Below, piece by piece: positions 1-13,200 of a stretch of 64,000 bases of DNA. Source of the stretch: Zhengitettix transpicula (lineage: Eukaryota; Arthropoda; Insecta; Orthoptera; Tetrigidae). The position numbers and the translations under genes were made by a program. Location of the stretch: assembly GCA_037074705.1 (NCBI GenBank), contig JAYJMR010000076.1:1-64000 (forward strand). The letters run 5' to 3'. A model generated the notes under the pieces. It had not been told where the DNA came from, ran no database searches, and saw nothing but the letters and a program-made list of their open reading frames with translations. Positions within the stretch are counted from its first letter, which is position 1, and each line of letters opens with the position of its first letter.

Positions 1-1413
1 GGAATTTCACCAACCAAGAATCTTTAAATAACAAAGTCTTATTTCATAATAAATGACTCGTTCTTTTTAAAAATTAGCCAAACCTGCACTTCTAAAATCT
101 TAATCTATTAATATTAATTAATATATCCCAATATTTCGACGTTTCGACGACAAGTTTGGAATTTCACCAACCAAGAATCTTCAAATAACAAAGTCTTATT
201 TCATAATAAATGACTCGTTCGTTATAAAAATTAGTCAAACCTGCACTTCTAAAATCTTAATTCATTAATATTAATTAATATATCGTAATATTTCGACGTT
301 TCGACGACAAGTTTGGAATTTCACCAACCATGAATCTTCAAATAACAAAGTCTTATTTCATAATAAATGACTCGTTCTTTATAAAAATTAGTCAAACCTG
401 CACTTCTAAAATCTTAATCTATTAATACTAATTAATATATCCCAATATTTCGACGTTTCGACGACAAGTTTGGAATTTCACCAACCAAGAATGTTCAAAT
501 AACAAAGTCTTATTTCATAATAAATGACTCGTTCTTTATAAAAATTAGTCAAACCTGCACTTCTAAAATCTTAATTCATTAATATTAATTAATATATCGT
601 AATATTTCGACGTTTCGACGACAAGTTTGGAATTTCACCAACCAAGAATCTTTAAATAACAAAGTCTTATTTCATAATAAATGACTCGTTCTTTTTAAAA
701 ATTAGCCAAACCTGCACTTCTAAAATCTTAATCTATTAATATTAATTAATATATCGTTATATTTCGACGTTTCGACGACAAGTTTGGAATTTCACCAACC
801 AAGAATCTTCAAATAACAAAGTCTTATTTCATAATAAATGACTCGTTCTTTATAAAAATTAGTCAAACCTGCACTTCTAAAATCTTAATTCATTAATATT
901 AATTAATATATCGTTATATTTCGACGTTTCGACGACAAGTTTGGAATTTCACCAACCAAGAATCTTCAAATAACAAAGTCTTATTTCATAATAAATGACT
1001 CGTTCTTTATAAAAATTAGTCAAACCTGCACTTCTAAAATCTTAATTCATTAATATTAATTAATATATCGTAATATTTCGACGTTTCGACGACAAGTTTG
1101 GAATTTCACCAACCAAGAATCTTCAAATAACAAAGTCTTATTTCATAATAAATGACTCGTTCTTTATAAAAATTAGTCAAACCTGCACTTCTAAAATCTT
1201 AATCTATTAATATTAATTAATATATCCCAATATTTCGACGTTTCGACGACAAGTTTGGAATTTCACCAACCAAGAATCTTCAAATAACAAAGTCTTATTT
1301 CATAATAAATGACTCGTTCTTTATAAAAATTAGTCAAACCTGCACTTCTAAAATCTTAATCTATTAATACTAATTAATATATCGTAATATTTCGACGTTT
1401 CGACGACAAGTTT
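1..1413 (+). repeat. Left-edge block, nine mixed monomers with four-monomer spacing
   Basis: The nine monomers alternate TTCATTAAT and CTATTAAT types at positions 104-110 and CCCA with CGTA or CGTTA types at positions 127-130. Monomers 1 (from 1) and 5 (from 629) share the rare combination CTTTAAATAAC, CTTTTTAAAAA and TTAGCC, a spacing of 628 bp or four monomers. Odd single changes include GTTATAAAA near 220, CATGAATC near 330 and AATGTTC near 490. The TTCATTAAT type is rare from here until about 41 kb, so this block resembles the right half of the array more than its immediate neighbours. Confidence 0.75.
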
Positions 1414-3297
1414 GGAATTTCAGCAACCAAGAATCTTCAAATAACAAAGTCTTATTTCATAATAAATGACTCGTTCTTTATAAAAATTACTCAAACCTGC
1501 ACTTAAAAAATCTTAATCTATTAATACTAATTAATATATCGTAATATTTCGACGTTTCGACGACAAGTTTGGAATTTCACCAACCAAGAATCTTCAAATA
1601 ACAAAGTCTTATTTCATAATAAATGACTCGTTCTTTATAAAAATTACTCAAACCTGCACTTCTAAAATCTTAATCTATTAATATTAATTAATATATCGTA
1701 ATATTTAGACGTTTCGACGACAAGTTTGGAATTTCACCAACCAAGAATCTTCAAATAACAAAGTTTTATTTCATAATAAATGACTCGTTCTTTATAAAAA
1801 TTACTCAAACCTGCACTTCTAAAATCTTAATCTATTAATATTAATTAATATATCCCAATATTTCGACGTTTCGACGACAAGTTTGGAATTTCACCAACCA
1901 AGAATCTTCAAATAACAAAGTCTTATTTCGTAATAAATGACTCGTTCTTTATAAAAATTAGTCAAACCTGCACTTCTAAAATCTTAATCTATTAATACTA
2001 ATTAATATATCCCAATATTTCGACGTTTCGACGACAAGTTTGGAATTTCACCAACCAAGAATCTTCAAATAACAAAGTCTTATTTCATAATAAATGACTC
2101 GTTCTTTATAAAAATTACTCAAACCTGCACTTCTAAAATCTTAATCTATTAATACTAATTAATATATCGTAATATTTCGACGTTTCGACGACAAGTTTGG
2201 AATTTCACCAACCAAGAATCTTCAAATAACAAAGTCTTATTTCATAATAAATGACTCGTTCTTTATAAAAATTACTCAAACCTGCACTTCTAAAATCTTA
2301 ATCTATTAATACTAATTAATATATCGTAATATTTCGACGTTTCGACGACAAGTTTGGAATTTCACCAACCAAGAATCTTCAAATAACAAAGTCTTATTTC
2401 ATAATAAATGACTCGTTCTTTATAAAAATTACTCAAACCTGCACTTCTAAAATCTTAATCTATTAATACTAATTAATATATCGTAATATTTCGACGTTTC
2501 GACGACAAGTTTGGAATTTCACCAACCAAGAATCTTCAAATAACAAAGTCTTATTTCATAATAAATGACTCGTTCTTTATAAAAATTACTCAAACCTGCA
2601 CTTCTAAAATCTTAATCTATTAATATTAATTAATATATCCCAATATTTCGACGTTTCGACGACAAGTTTGGAATTTCACCAACCAAGAATCTTCAAATAA
2701 CAAAGTCTTATTTCGTAATAAATGACTCGTTCTTTATAAAAATTAGTCAAACCTGCACTTCTAAAATCTTAATCTATTAATACTAATTAATATATCCCAA
2801 TATTTCGACGTTTCGACGACAAGTTTGGAATTTCACCAACCAAGAATCTTCAAATAACAAAGTCTTATTTCATAATAAATGACTCGTTCTTTATAAAAAT
2901 TACTCAAACCTGCACTTCTAAAATCTTAAACTATTAATATTAATTAATATATCCCAATATTTCGACGTTTCGACGACAAGTTTGGAATTTCACCAACCAA
3001 GAATCTTCAAATAACAAAGTCTTATTTCATAATAAATGACTCGTTCTTTATAAAAATTAGTCAAACCTGCACTTCTAAAATCTTAATCTATTAATATTAA
3101 TTAATATATCCCAATATTTCGACGTTTCGACGACAAGTTTGGAATTTCACCAACCAAGAATCTTCAAATAACAAAGTCTTATTTCATAATAAATGACTCG
3201 TTCTTTATAAAAATTAGTCAAACCTGCACTTCTAAAATCTTATTCTATTAATACTAATTAATATATCGTAATATTTCGACGTTTCGACGACAAGTTT
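1414..3297 (+). repeat. 12-monomer HOR, copy 1 (1884 bp)
   Basis: This unit is exactly 12 x 157 bp. Monomer 1 has CAGCAACC at 1421 and CACTTAAAAAA near 1500. Monomer 2 has TTTAGACG at 1704. Monomers 4 and 9 both have TTTCGTAATAA with AGTCA, ACTAAT and CCCA (G at 1930 and 2715). Monomer 10 has CTTAAACT, and monomer 12 (from 3141) has CTTATTCT with ACTAAT and CGTA. The first tags recur 1884 bp downstream at 3307 and 3591. Confidence 0.88.
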
Positions 3298-4411
3298 GGA
3301 ATTTCAGCAACCAAGAATCTTCAAATAACAAAGTCTTATTTCATAATAAATGACTCGTTCTTTATAAAAATTACTCAAACCTGCACTTAAAAAATCTTAA
3401 TCTATTAATACTAATTAATATATCGTAATATTTCGACGTTTCGACGACAAGTTTGGAATTTCACCAACCAAGAATCTTCAAATAACAAAGTCTTATTTCA
3501 TAATAAATGACTCGTTCTTTATAAAAATTACTCAAACCTGCACTTCTAAAATCTTAATCTATTAATATTAATTAATATATCGTAATATTTAGACGTTTCG
3601 ACGACAAGTTTGGAATTTCACCAACCAAGAATCTTCAAATAACAAAGTCTTATTTCATAATAAATGACTCGTTCTTTATAAAAATTACTCAAACCTGCAC
3701 TTCTAAAATCTTAATCTATTAATATTAATTAATATATCCCAATATTTCGACGTTTCGACGACAAGTTTGGAATTTCACCAACCAAGAATCTTCAAATAAC
3801 AAAGTCTTATTTCGTAATAAATGACTCGTTCTTTATAAAAATTAGTCAAACCTGCACTTCTAAAATCTTAATCTATTAATACTAATTAATATATCCCAAT
3901 ATTTCGACGTTTCGACGACAAGTTTGGAATTTCACCAACCAAGAATCTTCAAATAACAAAGTCTTATTTCATAATAAATGACTCGTTCTTTATAAAAATT
4001 ACTCAAACCTGCACTTCTAAAATCTTAAACTATTAATATTAATTAATATATTCCAATATTTCGACGTTTCGACGACAAGTTTGGAATTTCACCAACCAAG
4101 AATCTTCAAATAACAAAGTCTTATTTCATAATAAATGACTCGTTCTTTATAAAAATTAGTCAAACCTGCACTTCTAAAATCTTAATCTATTAATATTAAT
4201 TAATATATCCCAATATTTCGACGTTTCGACGACAAGTTTGGAATTTCAAATAAAACAAAAACACACACCAAGAATCTTCAAATAACAAAGTCTTATTTCA
4301 TAATAAATGACTCGTTCTTTATAAAAATTAGTCAAACCTGCACTTCTAAAATCTTATTCTATTAATACTAATTAATATATCGTAATATTTCGACGTTTCG
4401 ACGACAAGTTT
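3298..4411 (+). repeat. 7-monomer derivative of the 12-mer (1114 bp)
   Basis: Monomers 1-3 carry the tags of monomers 1-3 of the preceding 12-mer. The fourth (G at 3814) fits both monomers 4 and 9 of that unit. The last three carry the tags of its monomers 10, 11 and 12 (CTTAAACT; AGTCA with CCCA; CTTATTCT). Five monomers, 785 bp, are therefore missing, which equals the distance between the two near-identical TTTCGTAATAA monomers at 1930 and 2715. The length is 7 x 157 plus 15 bp from the insertion at 4249-4267. Confidence 0.87.
4249..4267 (+). other. 19-bp A/C-rich filler replacing one CCAA unit
   Basis: Between GAATTTCA (ending at 4248) and CCAAGAATC (starting at 4268), the usual CCAA is replaced by 19 bp of A-rich sequence with a short (AC)n run, a net gain of 15 bp. 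I saw no other copy of it in the window. It has no target-site duplication or terminal repeats. Filler DNA at a break in the CCAA/CCAA site is the simplest reading; a consensus error is possible. Confidence 0.85.
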
Positions 4412-5196
4412 GGAATTTCAGCAACCAAGAATCTTCAAATAACAAAGTCTTATTTCATAATAAATGACTCGTTCTTTATAAAAATTACTCAAACCTGCAC
4501 TTAAAAAATCTTAATCTATTAATACTAATTAATATATCGTAATATTTCGACGTTTCGACGACAAGTTTGGAATTTCACCAACCAAGAATCTTCAAATAAC
4601 AAAGTCTTATTTCATAATAAATGACTCGTTCTTTATAAAAATTACTCAAACCTGCACTTCTAAAATCTTAATCTATTAATATTAATTAATATATCGTAAT
4701 ATTTAGACGTTTCGACGACAAGTTTGGAATTTCACCAACCAAGAATCTTCAAATAACAAAGTCTTATTTCATAATAAATGACTCGTTCTTTATAAAAATT
4801 ACTCAAACCTGCACTTCTAAAATCTTAATCTATTAATATTAATTAATATATCCCAATATTTCGACGTTTCGACGACAAGTTTGGAATTTCACCAACCAAG
4901 AATCTTCAAATAACAAAGTCTTATTTCGTAATAAATGACTCGTTCTTTATAAAAATTAGTCAAACCTGCACTTCTAAAATCTTAATCTATTAATACTAAT
5001 TAATATATCCCAATATTTCGACGTTTCGACGACAAGTTTGGAATTTCACCAACCAAGAATCTTCAAATAACAAAGTCTTATTTCATAATAAATGACTCGT
5101 TCTTTATAAAAATTACTCAAACCTGCACTTCTAAAATCTTAATCTATTAATACTAATTAATATATCGTAATATTTCGACGTTTCGACGACAAGTTT
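4412..5196 (+). repeat. Partial third copy of the 12-mer (first five monomers)
   Basis: Starting from CAGCAACC (G at 4421), this copy has the CACTTAAAAAA, TTTAGACG (A at 4705) and TTTCGTAATAA (G at 4928) tags in the order of the 12-mer, each 1114 bp after its counterpart in the 7-mer copy. The fifth monomer is the ACTAAT/CGTA type, as in the first copy. From 5197 (with TATAAATATT) the order no longer follows. Confidence 0.8.
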
Positions 5197-8100
5197 GGAA
5201 TTTCACCAACCAAGAATCTTCAAATAACAAAGTCTTATTTCATAATAAATGACTCGTTCTTTATAAATATTACTCAAACCTGCACTTCTAAAATCTTAAT
5301 CTATTAATATTAATTAATATATCCCAATATTTCGACGTTTCGACGACAAGTTTGGAATTTCACCAACCAAGAATCTTCAAATAACAAAGTCTTATTTCAT
5401 AATAAATGACTCGTTCTTTATAAAAATTACTCAAACCTGCACTTCTAAAATCTTAATCTATTAATATTAATTAATATATCCCAATATTTCGACGTTTCGA
5501 CGACAAGTTTGGAATTTCACCAACCAAGAATCTTCAAATAACAAAGTCTTATTTCGTAATAAATGAATCGTTCTTTATAAAAATTAGTCAAACCTGCACT
5601 TCTAAAATCTTAATCTATTAATACTAATTAATATATCCCAATATTTCGACGTTTCGACGACAAGTTTGGAATTTCACCAACCAAGAATCTTCAAATAACA
5701 AAGTCTTATTTCATAATAAATGACTCGTTCTTTATAAAAATTACTCAAACCTGCACTTCTAAAATCTTAATCTATTAATACTAATTAATATATCGTAATA
5801 TTTCGACGTTTCGACGACAAGTTTGGAATTTCACCAACCAAGAATCTTCAAATAACAAAGTCTTATTTCATAATAAATGACTCGTTCTTTATAAAAATTA
5901 CTCAAACCTGCACTTCTAAAATCTTAATCTATTAATACTAATTAATATATCGTAATATTTCGACGTTTCGACGACAAGTTTGGAATTTCACCAACCAAGA
6001 ATCTTCAAATAACAAAGTCTTATTTCATAATAAATGACTCGTTCTTTATAAAAATTACTCAAACCTGCACTTCTAAAATCTTAATCTATTAATATTAATT
6101 AATATATCCCAATATTTCGACGTTTCGACGACAAGTTTGGAATTTCACCAACCAAGAATCTTCAAATAACAAAGTCTTATTTCATAATAAATGACTCGTT
6201 CTTTATAAAAATTAGTCAAACCTGCACTTCTAAAATCTTAATCTATTAATATTAATTAATATATCCCAATATTTCGACGTTTCGACGACAAGTTTGGAAT
6301 TTCACCAACCAAGAATCTTCAAATAACAAAGTCTTATTTCATAATAAATGACTCGTTCTTTATAAAAATTACTCAAACCAGCACTTCTAAAATCTTAATC
6401 TATTAATATTAATTAATATATCCCAATATTTCGACGTTTCGACGACAAGTTTGGAATTTCACCAACCAAGAATCTTCAAATAACAAAGTCTTATTTCATA
6501 ATAAATGACTCGTTCTTTATAAAAATTAGTCAAACCTGCACTTCTAAAATCTTAATCTATTAATATTAATTAATATATCCCAATATTTCGACGTTTCGAC
6601 GACAAGTTTGGAATTTCACCAACCAAGAATCTTCAAATAACAAAGTCTTATTTCATAATAAATGACTCGTTCTTTATAAAAATTACTCAAACCAGCACTT
6701 CTAAAATCTTAATCTATTAATATTAATTAATATATCCCAATATTTCGACGTTTCGACGACAAGTTTGGAATTTCACCAACCAAGAATCTTCAAATAACAA
6801 AGTCTTATTTCATAATAAATGACTCGTTCTTTATAAAAATTAGTCAAACCTGCACTTCTAAAATCTTAATCTATTAATATTAATTAATATATCCCAATAT
6901 TTCGACGTTTCGACGACAAGTTTGGAATTTCACCAACCAAGAATCTTCAAATAACAAAGTCTTATTTCATAATAAATGACTCGTTCTTTATAAAAATTAC
7001 TCAAACCTGCACTTCTAAAATCTTAATCTATTAATATTAATTAATATATCCCAATATTTCGACGTTTCGACGACAAGTTTGGAATTTCACCAACCAAGAA
7101 TCTTCAAATAACAAAGTCTTATTTCATAATAAATGACTCGTTCTTTATAAAAATTACTCAAACCTGCACTTCTAAAATCTTAATCTATTAATACTAATTA
7201 ATATATCGTAATATTTCGACGTTTCGACGACAAGTTTGGAATTTCACCAACCAAGAATCTTCAAATAACAAAGTCTTATTTCATAATAAATGACTCGTTC
7301 TTTATAAAAATTACTCAAACCTGCACTTCTAAAATCTTAATCTATTAATACTAATTAATATATCGTAATATTTCGACGTTTCGACGACAAGTTTGGAATT
7401 TCACCAACCAAGAATCTTCAAATAACAAAGTCTTATTTCATAATAAATGACTCGTTCTTTATAAAAATTACTCAAACCTGCACTTCTAAAATCTTAATCT
7501 ATTAATATTAATTAATATATCCCAATATTTCGACGTTTCGACGACAAGTTTGGAATTTCAGCAACCAAGAATCTTCAAATAACAAAGTCTTATTCATAAT
7601 AAATGACTCGTTCTTTATAAAAATTAGTCAAACCTGCACTTCTAAAATCTTAATCTATTAATATTAATTAATATATCCCAATATTTCGACGTTTCGACGA
7701 CAAGTTTGGAATTTCACCAACCAAGAATCTTCAAATAACAAAGTCTTATTTCATAATAAATGACTCGTTCTTTATAAAAATTACTCAAACCAGCACTTCT
7801 AAAATCTTAATCTATTAATATTAATTAATATATCCCAATATTTCGACGTTTCGACGACAAGTTTGGAATTTCACCAACCAAGAATTTTCAAATAACAAAG
7901 TCTTATTTCATAATAAATGACTCGTTCTTTATAAAAATTACTCAAACCAGCACTTCTAAAATCTTAATCTATTAATATTAATTAATATATCCCAATATTT
8001 CGACGTTTCGACGACAAGTTTGGAATTTCACCAACCAAGAATCTTCAAATAACAAAGTCTTATTTCATAATAAATGACTCGTTCTTTATAAAAATTACTC

Positions 8101-9589
8101 AAACCTGCACTTCTAAAATCTTAAACTATTAATATTAATTAATAAATGATAATATTTAGACGTTTCGACGACAAGTTTGGAATTTCACCAACCAAGAATC
8201 TTCAAATAACAAAGTCTTATTTCATAATAAATGACTCGTTCTTTATAAAAATTACTCAAACCTGCACTTCTAAAATCTTAAACTATTGATATTAATTAAT
8301 ATATCCCAATATTTCGACGTTTCGACGACAAGTTTTGAATTTCACCAACCAAGAATCTTCAAAAACAAAGTCTTATTTCATAATAAATGACTCGTTCTTT
8401 ATAAAAATTACTCAAACCTGCACTTCTAAAATCTTAAACTATTAATATTAATTAATATATCCCAATATTTCGACGTTTCGACGACAAGTTTGGAATTTCA
8501 CCAACCAAGAATCTTCAAATAACAAAGTCTTATTTCGTAATAAATGACTCGTTCTTTATAAAAATTAGTCAAACCTGCACTTCTAAAATCTTAATCTATT
8601 AATATTAATTAATATATCCCAATATTTCGACGTTTCGACGACAAGTTTGGAATTTCACCAACCAAGAATCTTCAAATAACAAAGTCTTATTTCATAATAA
8701 ATGACTCGTTCTTTATAAAAATTACTCAAACCTGCACTTCTAAAATCTTAATCTATTAATACTAATTAATATATCGTAATATTTCGACGTTTCGACGACA
8801 AGTTTGGAATTTCACCAACCAAGAATCTTCAAATAACAAAGTCTTATTTCATAATAAATGACTCGTTCTTTATAAAAATTAGTCAAACCTGCACTTCTAA
8901 AATCTTAAACTATTAATATTAATTAATATATCCCAATATTTCGACGTTTCGACGACAAGTTTTGAATTTCACCAACCAAGAATCTTCAAAAACAAAGTCT
9001 TATTTCATAATAAATGACTCGTTCTTTATAAAAATTACTCAAACCTGCACTTCTAAAATCTTAAACTATTAATATTAATTAATATATCCCAATATTTCGA
9101 CGTTTCGACGACAAGTTTGGAATTTCACCAACCAAGAATCTTCAAATAACAAAGTCTTATTTCATAATAAATGACTCGTTCTTTATAAAAATTAGTCAAA
9201 CCTGCACTTCTAAAATCTTAATCTATTAATATTAATTAATATATCCCAATATTTCGACGTTTCGACGACATGTTTGGAATTTCACCAACCAAGAATCTTC
9301 AAATAACAAAGTCTTATTTCATAATAAATGACTCGTTCTTTATAAAAATTACTCAAACCTGCACTTCTAAAACCTTAAACTATTAATATTAATTAATAAA
9401 TGATAATATTTAGACGTTTCGACGACAAGTTTGGAATTTCACCAACCAAGAATCTTCAAATAACAAAGTCTTATTTCATAATAAATGACTCGTTCTTTAT
9501 AAAAATTAGTCAAACCTGCACTTCTAAAATCTTAAACTATTAATATTAATTAATATATCCCAATATTTCGACGTTTCGACGACAAGTTT
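5197..9589 (+). repeat. Mixed array segment without a clean repeating unit
   Basis: The monomers here combine ACTCA or AGTCA, CCTGC or CCAGC, ATTAAT or ACTAAT, and CCCA or CGTA tags. AGTCA/CCTGC and ACTCA/CCAGC forms alternate between about 6140 and 6900, giving a local dimer-like (314 bp) pattern. The AAATGATA/TTTAGACG form first appears near 8144. TTTCGTAATAA appears at 5556 and again at 8537. One base is lost near 7594 (TCTTATTCATA). Confidence 0.65.
8336..9120 (+). repeat. Five-monomer block, left member of a 21-monomer-distant duplication
   Basis: The rare GTTTTGAATTTC with CTTCAAAAACAAAG form occurs at 8337 and 8964, 627 bp apart. The monomers run in the order CTTAAACT/CCCA, AGTCA/CCCA, ACTCA/ACTAAT/CGTA, AGTCA/CTTAAACT/CCCA. 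The same rare form and order occur at 11631 and 12258. The distance of 3294 bp is 21 monomers minus 3 bp. Confidence 0.75.
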
Positions 9590-10217
9590 GGAATTTCAGC
9601 AACCAAGAATCTTCAAATAACAAAGTCTTATTTCATAATAAATGACTCGTTCTTTTTAAAAATTACTCAAACCTGCACTTCTAAAATCTTGATCTATTAA
9701 TATTAATTAATATATCCCAATATTTCGACGTTTCGACGACAAGTTTGGAATTTCACCAACCAAGAATCTTCAAATAACAAAGTCTTATTTCATAATAAAT
9801 GACTCGTTCTTTTTAAAAATTACTCAAACCTGCACTTCTAAAATCTTGATCTATTAATATTAATTAATATATCCCAATATTTCGACGTTTCGACGACAAG
9901 TTTGGAATTTCACCAACCAAGAATCTTCAAATAACAAAGTCTTATTTCATAATAAATGACTCGTTCTTTTTAAAAATTACTCAAACCTGCACTTCTAAAA
10001 TCTTGATCTATTAATATTAATTAATATATCCCAATATTTCGACGTTTCGACGACAAGTTTGGAATTTCACCAACCAAGAATCTTCAAATAACAAAGTCTT
10101 ATTTCATAATAAATGACTCGTTCTTTTTAAAAATTACTCAAACCTGCACTTCTAAAATCTTAATCTATTAATATTAATTAATATATCCCAATATTTCGAC
10201 GTTTCGACGACAAGTTT
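9590..10217 (+). repeat. Local run of one monomer type (CTTTTTAAAAA / CTTGATCT)
   Basis: Three consecutive monomers (from 9590, 9747 and 9904) share CTTTTTAAAAATT, ACTCA, the unusual CTTGATCT (G at 9691, 9848 and 10005) and CCCA. A fourth (from 10061) shares all but CTTGATCT. Stepwise duplication of a single monomer is the simplest origin. Confidence 0.85.
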
Positions 10218-13200
10218 GGAATTTCACCAACCAAGAATCTTCAAATAACAAAGTCTTATTTCATAATAAATGACTCGTTCTTTATAAAAATTACTCAAAC
10301 CTGCACTTCTAAAATCTTAAACTATTAATATTAATTAATAAATGATAATATTTCGACGTTTCGACGACAAGTTTGGAATTTCACCAACCAAGAATCTTCA
10401 AATAACAAAGTCTTATTTCATAATAAATGACTCGTTCTTTTTAAAAATTACCCAAACCTGCACTTAAAAAATCTTAATCTATTAATACTAATTAATATAT
10501 CGTAATATTTCGACGTTTCGACGACAAGTTTGGAATTTCACCAACCAAGAATCTTCAAATAACAAAGTCTTATTTCATAATAAATGACTCGTTCTTTATA
10601 AAAATTACTCAAACCTGCACTTCTAAAATCTTAATCTAATGATACTAATTAATATATCCCAATATTTCGACGTTTCGACGACAAGTTTGGAATTTCACCA
10701 ACAAGAATCTTCAAATAACAAAGTCTTATTTCATAATAAATGACTCGTTCTTTTTAAAAATTACTCAAACCTGCACTTCTAAAATCTTAATCTATTAATA
10801 TTAATTAATATATCCCAATATTTCGACGTTTCGACGACAAGTTTGGAATTTCACCAACCAAGAATCTTCAAATAACAAAGTCTTATTTCATAATAAATGA
10901 CTCGTTCTTTTTAAAAATTACCCAAACCTGCACTTAAAAAATCTTAATCTATTAATACTAACTAATATATCGTAATATTTCGACGTTTCGACGACAAGTT
11001 TGGAATTTCACCAACCAAGAATCTTCAAATAACAAAGTCTTATTTCATAATAAATGACTCGTTCTTTATAAAAATTACTCAAACCTGCACTTCTAAAATC
11101 TTAATCTATTAATATTAATTAATATATCGTAATAATTCGACGTTTCGACGACAAGTTTGGAATTTCACCAACCAAGAATCTTCAAATAACAAAGTCTTAT
11201 TTCATAATAAATGACTCGTTCTTTATAAAAATTACTTAAACCTGCACTTCTAAAATCTTAAACTATTAATATTAATTAATAAATGATAATATTTAGACGT
11301 TTCGACGACAAGTTTGGAATTTCACCAACCAAGAATCTTCAAATAACAAAGTCTTATTTCATAATAAATGACTCGTTCTTTATAAAAATTACTCAAACCT
11401 GCACTTCTAAAATCTTAATCTATTAATACTAATTAATATATCCCAATATTTCGACGTTTCGACGACAAGTTTGGAATTTCACCAACCAAGAATCTTCAAA
11501 TAACAAAGTCTAATTTCATAATAAATGACTCGTTCTTTATAAAAATTACTCAAACCTGCACTTCTAAAATCTTAATCTATTAATATTAATTAATATATCG
11601 TAATATTTCGACGTTTCGACGACAAGTTTTGAATTTCACCAACCAAGAATCTTCAAAAACAAAGTCTTATTTCATAATAAATGACTCGTTCTTTATAAAA
11701 ATTACTCAAACCTGCACTTCTAAAATCTTAAACTATTAATATTAATTAATATATCCCAATATTTCGACGTTTCGACGACAAGTTTGGAATTTCACCAACC
11801 AAGAATCTTCAAATAACAAAGTCTTATTTCATAATAAATGACTCGTTCTTTATAAAAATTAGTCAAACCTGCACTTCTAAAATCTTAATCTATTAATATT
11901 AATTAATATATCCCAATATTTCGACGTTTCGACGACAAGTTTGGAATTTCACCAACCAAGAATCTTCAAATAACAAAGTCTTATTTCATAATAAATGACT
12001 CGTTCTTTATAAAAATTACTCAAACCTGCACTTCTAAAATCTTAATCTATTAATACTAATTAATATATCGTAATATTTCGACGTTTCGACGACAAGTTTG
12101 GAATTTCACCAACCAAGAATCTTCAAATAACAAAGTCTTATTTCATAATAAATGACTCGTTCTTTATAAAAATTAGTCAAACCTGCACTTCTAAAATCTT
12201 AAACTATTAATATTAATTAATATATCCCAATATTTCGACGTTTCGACGACAAGTTTTGAATTTCACCAACCAAGAATCTTCAAAAACAAAGTCTTATTTC
12301 ATAATAAATGACTCGTTCTTTATAAAAATTACTCAAACCTGCACTTCTAAAATCTTAAACTATTAATATTAATTAATATATCCCAATATTTCGACGTTTC
12401 GACGACAAGTTTGGAATTTCACCAACCAAGAATCTTCAAATAACAAAGTCTTATTTCATAATAAATGACTCGTTCTTTATAAAAATTACTTAAACCTGCA
12501 CTTCTAAAATCTTAAACTATTAATATTAATTAATAAATGATAATATTTAGACGTTTCGACGACAAGTTTGGAATTTCACCAACCAAGAATCTTCAAATAA
12601 CAAAGTCTTATTTCATAATAAATGACTCGTTCTTTATAAAAATTACTCAAACCTGCACTTCTAAAATCTTAATCTATTAATATTAATTAATATATCCCAA
12701 TATTTCGACGTTTCGACGACAAGTTTGGAATTTCACCAACCAAAAATCTTCAAATAACAAAGTCTTATTTCATAATAAATGACTCGTTCTTTATAAAAAT
12801 TACTCAAACCTGCACTTCTTAAATCTTAATCTATTAATATTAATTAATATATCGTAATATTTAGACGTTTCGACGACAAGTTTGGAATTTCACCAACCAA
12901 GAATCTTCAAATAACAAAGTCTTATTTCATAATAAATGACTCGTTCTTTATAAAAATTACTCTAACCTGCACTTCTAAAATCTTAATCTATTAATATTAA
13001 TTAATATATCGTAATATTTAGACGTTTCGACGACAAGTTTGGAATTTCACCAACCAAGAATCTTCAAATAACAAAGTCTTATTTCATAATAAATGACTCG
13101 TTCTTTATAAAAATTACTCAAACCTGCACTTCTAAAATCTTAATTTATTAATATTAATTAATATATCCCAATATTTCGACGTTTCGACGACAAGTTTGGA

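Noticed and set aside
4241..4275. Transposon insertion or footprint
   Set aside because: The 19-bp insert has no terminal inverted repeats or target-site duplication and is too short for an element.
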